This document shows, one piece after another, positions 43,998 through 52,919 of a stretch of DNA of 64,000 nt. Position numbers and translations under genes: made by a program. The stretch is from Caballeronia sordidicola (lineage in GTDB: Bacteria; Pseudomonadota; Gammaproteobacteria; Burkholderiales; Burkholderiaceae). The notes under the pieces are model-generated. The model did not search any database and was not told where the DNA came from. It saw only the letters and a program-made list of their open reading frames with translations. The stretch covers positions 434,001-498,000 of the forward strand of contig NZ_JNFG01000199.1 in assembly GCF_000729995.1 (NCBI RefSeq), read 5' to 3'. Within the stretch, counting starts at the first letter, position 1. Every line of letters begins with the position of its first letter.

Positions 43998-45221
43998 TCA
44001 CGCTGCGGGAAAGTCAAGAAAACGCAAATACTGAGCATGCACGAGCAGGCCGAGCAACTGACGAAGATCCGCACTGCGATGCGACGGAAACTCGCGCTCG
44101 ACATCCTTTAAGTTGAACTCCGATTCGTTCGCAGCAAGCCATCCGATAACCGGCTCGAGCAACACTGGCGCGTCAGTTCCGAGCGTGGTCCGCGTCACCC
44201 AGTCGCGGTCCCAGGCGCTCACCGTCAGCGTCATTGCGATGCGACTTAGAGGCATGGTTTGCGCACGCGACGTCGGGATGCGCCTGAAACGCGATGTCTG
44301 ATCGATCGACGCCACCCGTTCATCGATCGAGTGAGGCATGAGGTCGCTCGCGCTCAGGCGCTTCAGACTGTCCGGCAACGCGGCAAGCAGCTGCGCGGCG
44401 GTTTCATGCGCCGAAACAGAGCCTCCATGTTCTAAGCGCGAACCGTACAGCGGCGTGCGCCACGCCGGTTGCTGCAGCAAAAGTCCTTGCAACTGCTGCT
44501 GCAGCGTTTCGAGCAAGGAAGGCGGCCGGAGCACGATGCTGATCGAATACGAGTCTTCCGTCGCTTCGGTACGGTGCCACGTGCCACGAGGCAGAAACAG
44601 CACGGAGCCGGGTGTCATCCTGATCGCGTCGAAGGTCGCACGCGACGCATCCGGAAACGCCTCGCGCGTTTGCGCGTACATGTCCTCGGAGGCGGCCATC
44701 CCGGGGCCAAATTGCGAGCCGTACGGTTGGGGAATCTCATCCATCGGTGCGACGTAGAACGTCTTGCTGCCTTCCATCTGTACCGAGATCACTTCTTCCG
44801 CGTCGTAGTGACAAGCGACGCCGTCATCATGCGGTGACGAGAAAGCCGTGAGACGAGCGCTTCCTTGCGCGATACCCAATTCTGCTTCCAGCTCGCGCAG
44901 GAACGCATGAGCGCCCGCCGCGTACGGCGCGATGTCGCGCAGATAAACTGTCAGGCCTAGCTGGCGCAGATTGGCGGCGTTTGCGCTTGCGTCGAAGACT
45001 TGCGGAAAGCGCAGACCCCGCCCGAACGCGACCGGCCCGCGATAGACGCGCGACAACGCAACGAAGCTGGCGAGTGGCGGCTGCCTCAGCACCTCCGGCA
45101 AGCGCTCGAGCGTGCCGTGCGTAGCGGCAGCCTTGTCGGGCACTACACCGCGCCGAAAATCCTCCGCCAGCTGTGGCGAAAGAAGGCGCTCGAGATGCCG
45201 TGTGACGACCGCATCAGGCAT
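43998..45221 (-). CDS. JmjC/cupin-type Fe(II) oxygenase-like protein
   Basis: The 407-residue protein has a JmjC/cupin-8-like core with a plausible iron facial triad, His138 and Asp140 in ACHYDAEEV and His216 in PRGTWHRTE, each in the right context (GSKTFYVAP strand; RMTPGSVLFLPRGTWH). The C-terminal part (about 280-407) looks like the helical/winged region of ROXA-type ribosomal oxygenases. It would use 2-oxoglutarate and O2 to hydroxylate a protein or small molecule. Its start overlaps the 2Fe-2S gene by eight bases, so it belongs to the flavoprotein operon. Substrate unknown. Confidence 0.75.
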   Translation of the reverse strand: MPDAVVTRHLERLLSPQLAEDFRRGVVPDKAAATHGTLERLPEVLRQPPLASFVALSRVYRGPVAFGRGLRFPQVFDASANAANLRQLGLTVYLRDIAPYAAGAHAFLRELEAELGIAQGSARLTAFSSPHDDGVACHYDAEEVISVQMEGSKTFYVAPMDEIPQPYGSQFGPGMAASEDMYAQTREAFPDASRATFDAIRMTPGSVLFLPRGTWHRTEATEDSYSISIVLRPPSLLETLQQQLQGLLLQQPAWRTPLYGSRLEHGGSVSAHETAAQLLAALPDSLKRLSASDLMPHSIDERVASIDQTSRFRRIPTSRAQTMPLSRIAMTLTVSAWDRDWVTRTTLGTDAPVLLEPVIGWLAANESEFNLKDVEREFPSHRSADLRQLLGLLVHAQYLRFLDFPAA

Positions 45222-45615
45222 CGTGCTCGCCCGGCAGCGGTGTGACGGCCTCCATGCGCGCGCGCCGAACGAGGCTCAGTTCTATCACAGTGTCACGCAG
45301 CAGCAAGGCGCTGCGCGCCGGCTCGATCAGGATGCCGTCGCGCATTGGCGTTGTGCAGGCAGTGGTCACCACGCCGTCGATTCGCATCGCACACACGTTG
45401 CACAACCCGCGCCGGCACGACAATGAGAATGCGAGCGCGGGATCGACGGCGCGCTGCAAATACTGCAAAGCGCTTGATACGCTCACGCCCGACCAGTCGC
45501 TCGCACCAATGCCTGCTTCCTCGGGACTCGGAAGGATGTAGGTGCTCGGGGTGTTATCGCCGGGCCTTCGGTGGAGATGGATGACCATTGTCATCGACGC
45601 ACTGTTCGCTTTCAT
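45214..45615 (-). CDS. Short 2Fe-2S ferredoxin-like protein (SdhB N-terminal type)
   Basis: The 133-residue protein has four cysteines, 67, 72, 75 and 87 (SLSCRRGLCNVCAMRID then TTACTTP), in the C-x4-C-x2-C-x11-C pattern of the plant-type 2Fe-2S domain found at the start of SdhB/FrdB. The second, 3Fe-4S/4Fe-4S half of SdhB is absent. It overlaps the flavoprotein stop by four bases, so it probably carries electrons to or from the flavoprotein. Confidence 0.8.
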   Translation of the reverse strand: MKANSASMTMVIHLHRRPGDNTPSTYILPSPEEAGIGASDWSGVSVSSALQYLQRAVDPALAFSLSCRRGLCNVCAMRIDGVVTTACTTPMRDGILIEPARSALLLRDTVIELSLVRRARMEAVTPLPGEHDA

Positions 45616-47342
45616 GCGAGCGCGAGAAATGGGAACCGGACCGGCTCCGCGCGGTGAAGCAGCGCATGCGAGCCGGCCTGCCGCGAGATCAGGCCATGTT
45701 CCAGTGGAGCCGTGACGGCTTGTTCGTTCCGGTCGTGCCGACGATGCGCGCCAAGCGACCCCGTGCGCGCAAGCGCAGATAGCAACGCGCTTTCAATCAC
45801 AGGCAGCGCGGACATGCATTCGAGCGCATCGCTCCAGTCGCGGTTCCAGCCGGCATCACGATTGCGGCAAGCGAGCCGCGAAAGGTCGTCGCCCGAAATG
45901 CCACGTACTTCATCCAGAGCCTTTGCAAGTCCCGCTCCGTCGCGCACCGCTCCGAGCGCGCTGTCGACCAGTTGACCGAGGCGCCTTTTCATATCGAAGG
46001 GCGCGATTCCATCCGTGCGCTCGAACGGCGCTTTGATCCGGGCCTGCACCGCGCGCCATTGTTCAAGTGCGACAAGATTTACCGCCTCGTCAGACCGGCT
46101 AAGCGCAAGCGCCGCGGCAGAACGGCCCGCGGTCTTGCCTTGCACCAGCACCTGCGCACCCGCGTTGCCGGACAGTCGGTTGCCGCCGTGCACGCCGCCG
46201 GTGGCCTCCCCGCACGCGTACAGGTGTGGCACGCCGGTTGAGCCATCCACATCGACACGGATCCCGCCGAGCGAGAAATGCGCTGCGGGCGCAACTTCAA
46301 TCGCATAGCCGGCGCGAATGCGTTCGACAAGCGGTGTCATGTCGAAACCTTCCCAACGCCAGTCTGTGGAAAATGAGCGAGACCACTGCGTGAAGTTATC
46401 GACTATGTCGCGCGGCAGATGCGCCCATGACAGATACACGCCGCCGTTCGGACTGCCGCGCCCCTCGAACACCTCGGCGGCGCTCGCCGCAGCAACGACA
46501 TCGCGCGTGGCAAGTTCCATGCGCTCGGGATCCCAGCGCGCCATGAAGCGCTCGCCGTAGCGGTTAAGCAGCCACGCGCGAACGCCGCTCTGCGGCCCGA
46601 GGATCCAGGGAAATTGCAAGCCGCGCCACATGTCCGGAGCGACCAGGCAGCATGGTAGGAACTGCAGCATCTCCATCTCGATCAGGTCGGCGCCCGTCGC
46701 AAGCGCCATGGCGTGACCGTCGCCCGACAGCTCCTCAGGCGCCGTACGCAAGCTCCAATTCGAGGTCGCGCCACCTGTCGCGATCACGACTGCGCGTCCG
46801 TGCAGCGCTTCGACCACGCCGGTGCGCCGGTCGAGGCCTGCCACGCCAATCACCGCGCCGTCGCGGGTCAGCAGATCGGTCGACTGAAAGTCCTCGCGAA
46901 AGCGCACGCCCGCGCGTAATGCGGCCGTGGTGACCACACGCTGCATTGACGGTCCGGGAATCCGCACACCGCGGCCGCTGCTGTGCCCCGGTGCATGCTT
47001 CGGAGCACTGATCTTTGCACCGTCTGCGATCAGCCGGCGCAGTTCGTCTCCCACGCCCTCCACCATCGCCGCCACGAGCCTCTGGTCGCTCAGGAAGGAG
47101 CCGGAGCGGATGGTGTCGGAGAAAAATATTTCGTCGGTATCGTCGGGATTCGCGTCGAAGCCGAGCTCGACGGCCGTGCGCCCCGACACGGACACACCAC
47201 CGCCCGATGTGATGGTCGCGCCACTGCGCCCTACCAGGCTCTTGTTCACGACGAGCACGTTCGCCCCCGCCGCGCGCGCATGCCACGCGGCGACCAGTCC
47301 TGCCGCGCCGCTGCCTATCACGATGACGTCCCAAGGATCCAT
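45612..47342 (-). CDS. FAD-dependent oxidoreductase, succinate dehydrogenase/fumarate reductase flavoprotein type
   Basis: I start at the ATG at 47342 (MDPWDVIVIG). The 576-residue protein has the FAD motif GSGAAG (10-15), SLVGRSGATITSGGG, the family helix GGATSNWSLRTAPEELSGDG and the C-terminal FAD region HFSLGGIRVDVDGSTGVPHL, ACGEATGGVHGGNRLSGNA. Membrane anchors and a full iron-sulfur subunit are missing, so it is not a respiratory complex II. AprA-like, aspartate-oxidase-like and organosulfur dehydrogenase roles are all possible. It heads a three-gene overlapping operon with a palindrome just upstream. Confidence 0.82.
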   Translation of the reverse strand: MDPWDVIVIGSGAAGLVAAWHARAAGANVLVVNKSLVGRSGATITSGGGVSVSGRTAVELGFDANPDDTDEIFFSDTIRSGSFLSDQRLVAAMVEGVGDELRRLIADGAKISAPKHAPGHSSGRGVRIPGPSMQRVVTTAALRAGVRFREDFQSTDLLTRDGAVIGVAGLDRRTGVVEALHGRAVVIATGGATSNWSLRTAPEELSGDGHAMALATGADLIEMEMLQFLPCCLVAPDMWRGLQFPWILGPQSGVRAWLLNRYGERFMARWDPERMELATRDVVAAASAAEVFEGRGSPNGGVYLSWAHLPRDIVDNFTQWSRSFSTDWRWEGFDMTPLVERIRAGYAIEVAPAAHFSLGGIRVDVDGSTGVPHLYACGEATGGVHGGNRLSGNAGAQVLVQGKTAGRSAAALALSRSDEAVNLVALEQWRAVQARIKAPFERTDGIAPFDMKRRLGQLVDSALGAVRDGAGLAKALDEVRGISGDDLSRLACRNRDAGWNRDWSDALECMSALPVIESALLSALARTGSLGAHRRHDRNEQAVTAPLEHGLISRQAGSHALLHRAEPVRFPFLALA

Positions 47343-47360
47343 GCCATGCTTCCCGCTGTG

Positions 47361-47377
47361 CTGAGCACTGTGCTCAG
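47361..47377 (-). promoter_or_regulatory. Perfect palindrome, candidate operator for the flavoprotein operon
   Basis: CTGAGCACTGTGCTCAG is an 8-1-8 perfect inverted repeat 18 bases upstream of the flavoprotein start, in the divergent region with the SfnG-like gene. It could be a GntR/MarR-type operator. It has no T tract that would make it a terminator. Confidence 0.5.
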
Positions 47378-47507
47378 TAATGTGCCAATGAGGCCGGCCC
47401 AAACACCGGCCGCGGATAGTAGAGCACTTCGGGAAGTTCAAGCAAAGCAAGCAATCGAGATATCTAAATCACGGGTATAGCGGACTGAATTCATAACCAA
47501 TCCGCTT

Positions 47508-47549
47508 AATCTTCGTTGGCCGCGCCCTTCATGGGACCCACACTATCAA
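47508..47549 (+). promoter_or_regulatory. Sulfur-regulon promoter box (copy H, variant)
   Basis: AATCTTCGTTGGCCG (47508-47522) is followed 25 bases after the core by TATCAA. It lies directly upstream of SfnG-like copy 2. Confidence 0.5.
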
Positions 47550-47582
47550 GTCCATTCCGTTGGCGGCCTCGCCGCATCCACC

Positions 47583-48710
47583 ATGACCTACGAAACGACC
47601 TCTCCTGCCGACATTCCCGGCAGTCCGCTCGCGAAGGCCTTTGAGCAACCGCTAATGCTGGGTGTCTTTCTTGACTTGCAGGATATCAAGCGCTCGACGT
47701 TGCCGCGCACGTCCACCTGGACCTTCGACTACAACGCGGAAGTGGTGCGCAAGGCCGACGAGCTTGGTTTCGAACTCGCGTTCAGCCGCACGCAATGGCT
47801 GCCGAAAGGCGGCTATGACGGCGAAGCTTCGCTCGATGCATTCGTTGCGCTCGGCGCCATGGCCGCGATCACCAAGAACATCCTGCTGATCTCGACCATC
47901 CACGTGCTGTACGGCCCGATCCATCCGCTGCATCTGGCGAAGTACGGCGCCACGCTCGATCACATCTCCAAGGGCCGGTGGGGCATCAACATTGTCACCG
48001 GGCACCGTGCCGTCGAGCACGAGATGTTCGGCTGGGATTGCATCGAGCACGACACCCGCTATGAACTCGCCAGCGAACTGTTCGATGTCGTCCAGCGGTT
48101 GTGGACCGATACCGAGAACTTCTCGTTCGAGGGTAAGTCGCCCTGGAAAGTACACAACGGCTACATCACGCCGAAACCGCAGTTCGGACGTCCGGTGCTG
48201 GTGAACGCGACCGGCTCCGAAGCGGGCATCGCGTTCGCCGCAAAGTATTCGGACATCGTGTTCATCACAAGCCCAGGCGGTGCGCATATCGACAGTGCGC
48301 TGGAGACGCTGCCCGCGCATATTGCCAACATCAAGGCGCAAGCCGCACGCGTGGGCCGCACGGTGCGCACCGTGATCAATCCGGTGATCGTGAGCCGCGA
48401 TACTGAGCGCGAAGCCAACGAGTATGCCGATGCGATCGTGGCGAACACGGTGTCGAGCGGCGATCGAAGCTACGACAGCGATGCGCACGCATGGCGCGGA
48501 CGCAAGGATGCATCGCAGAAACAGGGACGCGGGATTGGCGGCAACATCGAGATTATCGGGACTCCAGAGCAGGTGGTCGAACAGCTCGTCGCGCTGAAAA
48601 AAGCTGGCATAGACGGCGTGCAACTCGGCTTCTTCGATTTCCTGCCCGACCTCACATACTTCGGCGAACGTATTCTGCCTTTATTGAAGCAGGCGGGACT
48701 GCGTCTGTAG
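47583..48710 (+). CDS. SfnG-like FMNH2-dependent monooxygenase, copy 2
   Basis: The 375-residue protein is a near-duplicate of 28232-29362: from TWTFDYNAEV to YADAI only two residues differ (Arg/Cys near 153, Thr/Ala near 280), while residues 15-45 and 288-310 diverge (VANTVSSGDRSYDSDAHAWR here). Role as for copy 1: probable sulfone to sulfinate oxidation. It stands alone behind its own promoter box, divergent from the flavoprotein operon. The mosaic of identical core and diverged ends suggests gene conversion. Confidence 0.87.
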   Translation: MTYETTSPADIPGSPLAKAFEQPLMLGVFLDLQDIKRSTLPRTSTWTFDYNAEVVRKADELGFELAFSRTQWLPKGGYDGEASLDAFVALGAMAAITKNILLISTIHVLYGPIHPLHLAKYGATLDHISKGRWGINIVTGHRAVEHEMFGWDCIEHDTRYELASELFDVVQRLWTDTENFSFEGKSPWKVHNGYITPKPQFGRPVLVNATGSEAGIAFAAKYSDIVFITSPGGAHIDSALETLPAHIANIKAQAARVGRTVRTVINPVIVSRDTEREANEYADAIVANTVSSGDRSYDSDAHAWRGRKDASQKQGRGIGGNIEIIGTPEQVVEQLVALKKAGIDGVQLGFFDFLPDLTYFGERILPLLKQAGLRL

Positions 48711-48782
48711 CAAGCGCACCGTGCGGGTGGGCCTCATCAACAGAATCAGCCCGATTGCAGTACCAATGCTAACGATCCCGCA

Positions 48783-48826
48783 ATCGCTTCGTTGAGTCTG
48801 TCGCGCTTTCGCTCGTACGCTATGTT
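48783..48826 (+). promoter_or_regulatory. Sulfur-regulon promoter box (copy C)
   Basis: ATCGCTTCGTTGAGTC is followed by TACGCT (21 bases after the core) and TATGTT (26 bases). It lies about 125 bases before the triple-rhodanese gene, and its first 16 bases match copy A at all but one position. Confidence 0.65.
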
Positions 48827-48951
48827 GGTTCCTGGCACCGCCCTTTCCGGGACCTTCGCCGCCTGCCTGTGCAACGGGCATCGGATCCAGCGCGACAGCA
48901 TCCGCCTATCGCGTCCCAACTTCATTCAAGACTACGTAGCAGGAGATCGAC

Positions 48952-50079
48952 ATGAGCATCCGGCATATTCATCGCGCGACACTACAGAAATGGCTGACAG
49001 AAAGCGGCCTCGGCAACGGCGAGGAACTCGCCCTGCTGGATCTGAGGTCGGTGGAAGCGTTCGCAAAAGGACACCCGCTCTTTGCAACCAACCTGCCGGT
49101 GGAAAATCTGCAACGCGATGCGCTGCGCTTCGTACCACGCAAGTCGGTGCGGCTCGTGCTCGTCGACAACGGTGATGACGCAGCCGTAGAAGGCGCTGCG
49201 ACGCTCGAACGCCTTGGCTACAGTGACATCAACGTACTCACCGGCGGTATTCCCGCTTGGACGGCCGATGGTCTCAACGGGCTGCCCACCTTCGACATCC
49301 CCGGCATAATTTTTTCAGAAAGCGTGCGCGACTTGCGCGGCACACCGTCCATTGAAGCAGCGCAGCTCAAGAAACTGGTCGACGCGAAAGAGGACGTCAT
49401 CGTGATCGACACCCGGACTCGGGACGAGTTTGCACGCGGCCACGTACCGGGCGCGGTGAACGCACCAGGTGAAGAGATTCTGTATCGCTTCCTCGACCAG
49501 GTCCCCAATCCGGACACATTCGTTGTCGTGTCATGCGCGGGCCTTCCACGCGCGATCATCGGCGCGCAGACGCTCATCGACGCGCGGGTGCCAAACCGCG
49601 TCGCGTTCCTAGAGGACGGCACCGCAGGGTGGACTCGCGAAACGCTTGAACTGGCTACCGGCGGCGAGAAGCGCGTGCCCGCCAGTACCGCCGCAGCCGG
49701 CTTCGGCGTGAAACACGCGCTCGCACTCGCGACACGTGCTGACGTCAGCACAGTGAGCCATCAGGGCGTCGAGGAATGGCTTGCGGACACCGATAAGCGC
49801 ACGACCTACCTGCTCGACATCCGCTCGGCCGAGGAATACGAAGCAGGCCATGTTCCAGGCTCCATCTCGGCGCCGGGGGGCCAGTTGCTCGCGGTATCCC
49901 ACCGCACGGTGGCCACGCGCGGCGCGCGCCTCGTGCTCATCGATGACGACGGCACCCGTTCTGTCACGACCGCCTATTGGCTGCGGCAACGCGGATGGGA
50001 AGTCCATCTGCTGGAAAACGCATTGGGCGAGACGATAGCGGCGCCGGCCACGCAAACGCCGGAACTGTTGAGCTCCTGA
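48952..50079 (+). CDS. Triple-domain rhodanese-like sulfurtransferase, copy 1
   Basis: The 375-residue protein has three rhodanese repeats (about 10-110, 130-235 and 265-365). Only the middle one has an active-site cysteine, Cys195 in VVVSCAGLPRAIIG; the outer repeats have acidic residues at that place (LVDNGDDAA; LIDDDGTRS). Such tandem proteins transfer sulfane sulfur, with the outer repeats likely structural. AGGAG lies upstream of the start. The sulfur box C suggests co-regulation with organosulfur oxidation. Confidence 0.88.
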   Translation: MSIRHIHRATLQKWLTESGLGNGEELALLDLRSVEAFAKGHPLFATNLPVENLQRDALRFVPRKSVRLVLVDNGDDAAVEGAATLERLGYSDINVLTGGIPAWTADGLNGLPTFDIPGIIFSESVRDLRGTPSIEAAQLKKLVDAKEDVIVIDTRTRDEFARGHVPGAVNAPGEEILYRFLDQVPNPDTFVVVSCAGLPRAIIGAQTLIDARVPNRVAFLEDGTAGWTRETLELATGGEKRVPASTAAAGFGVKHALALATRADVSTVSHQGVEEWLADTDKRTTYLLDIRSAEEYEAGHVPGSISAPGGQLLAVSHRTVATRGARLVLIDDDGTRSVTTAYWLRQRGWEVHLLENALGETIAAPATQTPELLSS

Positions 50080-50092
50080 GCGACCGCCGCCG

Positions 50093-50118
50093 GGCTAGCC
50101 GCGATCATCCAGCTAGCC
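50093..50118. terminator. Weak convergent hairpin
   Basis: GGCTAGC (50093-50099) and GCTAGCC (50112-50118) form a 7-bp stem between two convergent genes; termination on either strand is possible. No T tract. Confidence 0.35.
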
Positions 50119-50157
50119 GGGTCTCGGCTTCATTTCCCATTCAGATCCGCACGAAGC

Positions 50158-50373
50158 TCAAAGCCGCGCGATGGATACCTCGGTCGCCTTGACGAGCGCG
50201 ACCACTTCACTGCCGACCTGAAGATCGAGTTCATCAACGGAACGGGTGGTGATCACAGACGTGACGATACCGAACGGCGTTTGCACGTCGATCTCGGATA
50301 CCACCGTGCCACGGATGATCTCCTTGACGTGTCCCCTGAACTGGTTGCGAATATTGATTGCGGTGATGCCCAT
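50158..50373 (-). CDS. Mop-type molybdate/oxyanion-binding protein
   Basis: The roughly 71-residue protein is one TOBE/Mop domain: MGITAINIRNQFRGHVKEII, RGTVVSEIDVQTPFG and SEVVALVKATEVSI. It binds molybdate or a related oxyanion in a hexameric ring in the cytoplasm. The ATG at 50373 sits seven bases after AAGGAG, better than the ATG at 50379. It could supply a molybdo-enzyme or, less likely, handle sulfate. Confidence 0.87.
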   Translation of the reverse strand: MGITAINIRNQFRGHVKEIIRGTVVSEIDVQTPFGIVTSVITTRSVDELDLQVGSEVVALVKATEVSIARL

Positions 50374-50844
50374 CGCCATGCTCCTTCGTTATGTAAGTGA
50401 CACTGCGCCCGGCTGGCACGGCATCAAGGAATCGACCCGCGAGATTCGTGCAGGTCTCGACGCACCACGCCACGGCGGGAACGACAAAACATACCGGCGA
50501 TCACGTCAGGCCAACAATCCTAGCAACCAAGGGGCTGAGAACGAAACGATCAATGCTGATATCCAATACACGGACAGCGCTGAAAACCGCCGGCGCGACA
50601 TATATGCATAGTGCGATTGCTTGGTTGTGACTGAGAACCCCGCGTCGTATGTTGGTCCGCTGTACACCTATTCCGTCCGCCAACAGCGCGAGTGCGCGCT
50701 ATTGGAAAAATGCCGTTAATGGTGGAACTATTACGATCACGAGTCTCGTTTCGTCAGGATGCCGAATGTTCAAAGCGTCAAACGTTTTACCGGACAACGG
50801 GTGCTCGATCCCAATGACAATCCCCAAACATAAAATATCTCACG
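50374..50844. other. Intergenic region with Mop and rhodanese promoters
   Basis: No credible gene lies in these 471 bases. The right half has sulfur box copy E; the left half must contain the promoter of the minus-strand Mop gene, which I could not place. Confidence 0.5.
50616..50653 (+). promoter_or_regulatory. Sulfur-regulon promoter box (copy E)
   Basis: ATTGCTTGGTTGTGAC (50616-50631) is followed by TATGTT 20 bases after the core. It lies about 190 bases before triple-rhodanese copy 2. Confidence 0.6.
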
Positions 50845-51903
50845 ATGCCCTATCAGGAAGTCGACGCTACAGCTTTGGGTGTTTTTCTGCGCAGCTCCGG
50901 TGAGCTCGCCGTTCTGGATCTGCGGCCGGCGCAGCAATTCGGTAATGGCGCCCCGCTCCATGGAGCCAATGTTGCCGCCGCCGAGTTGTCGAGTCGCGTG
51001 CGCGAGCTTGTCCCGCACCGGCATACCCCAGTCGTGCTTCTCGATGCCGACGGCAAGCTGATCGCGAAAGCCGCATCCGAGCTTCTCGAACTAGGCTATA
51101 CCGACGTGCGGGGCCTCGCGGGCGGATTGACCGGTAACGAGCGCCTGCCTGTGGTGTCGATTCGTATCGCAGGTCCTCGGGTGATAGCGGGTGAGGTGGA
51201 AAGAAGCTTCCGCACGCCGGTCACGACCGCCGCTGAACTGGCCGCGCTCAGGCGTAACGGTGCCTCGGTGATCGTGCTCGATACCCGCTCAGTAGCGGAG
51301 TACGAGCGCGAGCACATTCCCGGCTCGTTCCCGACGCCGGGCGGCGAAATACTGCCGCGGTTCAATGCACTGGTTGATTCTCCAGACACGCATGTAGTCG
51401 TCACCTGTGCTGGGCGCTCCCGCGCTGTGCTCGGTGCCCAGACCCTGATCCTCGCTGGCTTGACGAACCCCGTGTCGACGCTCGACTTCGGGACGCTCGG
51501 CTGGGTTGACGCGGGCTACCCACTCAATCACGGACCAGAAAACCCTCTGCAGGCCATCCGTCCCGTCGATCTGGATTTTGCGAAACAGGCCCTTGCGGCT
51601 CTTGCCGAAAGCTTTCCCACTATCGACGCGGACGAACTACAGACCTGGCTTGCGGAACCATCACGGACAACTTACGCGTTGGACGTGCGGCTGCCTGAAG
51701 ATTACGAACGCGCGCATCTGCGTGGATCAGTGAGCGCTCCTGCCGGACAACTGGGTATCAGCCTCGGCAAGTGGGTCGCGGTCCTCGGGGCGCGGCTTGT
51801 TCTGATCGATGCCGAACCGGGCGTGCGAGCGCTGACCGTCGGCCGTTGGTTCGCGCGGATCGGCTGGGAGGTCAGCATTCTCAAGCATGGTTTCGTGAAC
51901 TGA
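50845..51903 (+). CDS. Triple-domain rhodanese-like sulfurtransferase, copy 2
   Basis: The 352-residue protein has the same architecture as copy 1: the middle repeat has Cys188 in VVVTCAGRSRAVLGAQTLI, while the first (VVLLDADGKLIA) and third (LVLIDAEPGVRA) lack cysteine. It is diverged from copy 1 at most positions, so it is an older duplication than the SfnG pair. No Shine-Dalgarno is evident before the ATG at 50845. Confidence 0.87.
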   Translation: MPYQEVDATALGVFLRSSGELAVLDLRPAQQFGNGAPLHGANVAAAELSSRVRELVPHRHTPVVLLDADGKLIAKAASELLELGYTDVRGLAGGLTGNERLPVVSIRIAGPRVIAGEVERSFRTPVTTAAELAALRRNGASVIVLDTRSVAEYEREHIPGSFPTPGGEILPRFNALVDSPDTHVVVTCAGRSRAVLGAQTLILAGLTNPVSTLDFGTLGWVDAGYPLNHGPENPLQAIRPVDLDFAKQALAALAESFPTIDADELQTWLAEPSRTTYALDVRLPEDYERAHLRGSVSAPAGQLGISLGKWVAVLGARLVLIDAEPGVRALTVGRWFARIGWEVSILKHGFVN

Positions 51904-52032
51904 TTTCGAGGTCCGCGGCGGACCGGCTCGTAAGCAAAGGATGACAACGGATGCGTCGGTCCTCGCACCTCAGAGAACAAGCAGCATTTGATTGCGAAAG
52001 GACCGCAGGGGTGGCCAACAAAGCCCTTTCCG

Positions 52033-52063
52033 ACCGACCGGAGGGAACGCCCCGGCGGTCGGT
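52033..52063 (-). terminator. Hairpin downstream of phasin gene
   Basis: ACCGACCG (52033-52040) and CGGTCGGT (52056-52063) are perfect inverted repeats 38 bases after the phasin stop. No T tract, so moderate support. Confidence 0.4.
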
Positions 52064-52100
52064 GCTGCACGGCGCATTGCCCCCCCGCCTGGGTGTTGTG

Positions 52101-52670
52101 TCAGGCGGCCTTAGAGGCTCGCGATGCCTGCGTAGCGGTGTCCTTCGCCGCCTTCGACGCAGCAGACGTCGCTGCGTCGAAACTGCTTTCAGCAATTTCG
52201 ACGGCTTGCTTCGTTGCCTTGTGAACGGTGTCGTACGTGGTATTGGCTGCGGTGATCGTCGACTTCAGCAGGGCCACTGCAGTTTCCGAGCCGGCCGGCG
52301 CGTTCTTGGTCAGTGTGTCGATGAAGCTCTGCGCGCTGTGGCTGTATTCGGCAAACTGCGCTTCGGCGGCCTTGAGGAATTCCGCCTGGGTGCCCGTCAG
52401 GATCTCATACACATGACGGCTATATGCCTGGGCCTTTTCAGCGGCCGGCTGCGTCAGGCCGCTTTGAAGCTTGAGCAGATCCTGGGGGTCCTTCCCCGAC
52501 AGCGTCTTCTGCGCGGTTTCCTGCGTCTCGGCAAATATCGACTTCGCGGCCTGCAAGTTCAGGGCGGTCAGCTTTTCGACGCCCTCGAACACCTTGTTCG
52601 TCAGGCTGAAGAATGTGTCGACATGGCTTTTTTGTCCTGCGGCGAACTGTTCCGGAGAAAACTGGGTCAT
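52101..52670 (-). CDS. phaP: Phasin (polyhydroxyalkanoate granule protein)
   Basis: The 189-residue protein is a Burkholderia-type phasin: FSPEQFAAGQKSHVDTFFSL, LNLQAAKSIFAETQETAQKT, an amphipathic helical middle and an Ala/Lys/Thr-rich tail (SAASKAAKDTATQASRASKA). It coats PHA granules in the cytoplasm. AGGAG lies eight bases upstream of the start. It has no clear link to the sulfur genes around it. Confidence 0.92.
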   Translation of the reverse strand: MTQFSPEQFAAGQKSHVDTFFSLTNKVFEGVEKLTALNLQAAKSIFAETQETAQKTLSGKDPQDLLKLQSGLTQPAAEKAQAYSRHVYEILTGTQAEFLKAAEAQFAEYSHSAQSFIDTLTKNAPAGSETAVALLKSTITAANTTYDTVHKATKQAVEIAESSFDAATSAASKAAKDTATQASRASKAA

Positions 52671-52919
52671 TTCTATGCTCCTGGTAGGCGGACACTTGCG
52701 GGCAATGGCGGCTAATTCGAAAACATGCTGCGAACGTGGTGCGTCGCAACATGAAGCCCATTCTTGGTGCCACGAGCAATGATGTCAAATGACATATTCG
52801 TGATAGCAAATACGGCGGCCGATTCTGACTCAAGCAGTGCGGCGGGCAAGACCGGCCATGAACGTATAGCGCCGGCTCGGGCCGCCATCGGCTGAAAGCG
52901 ATTTCATCTGCAATACAAG

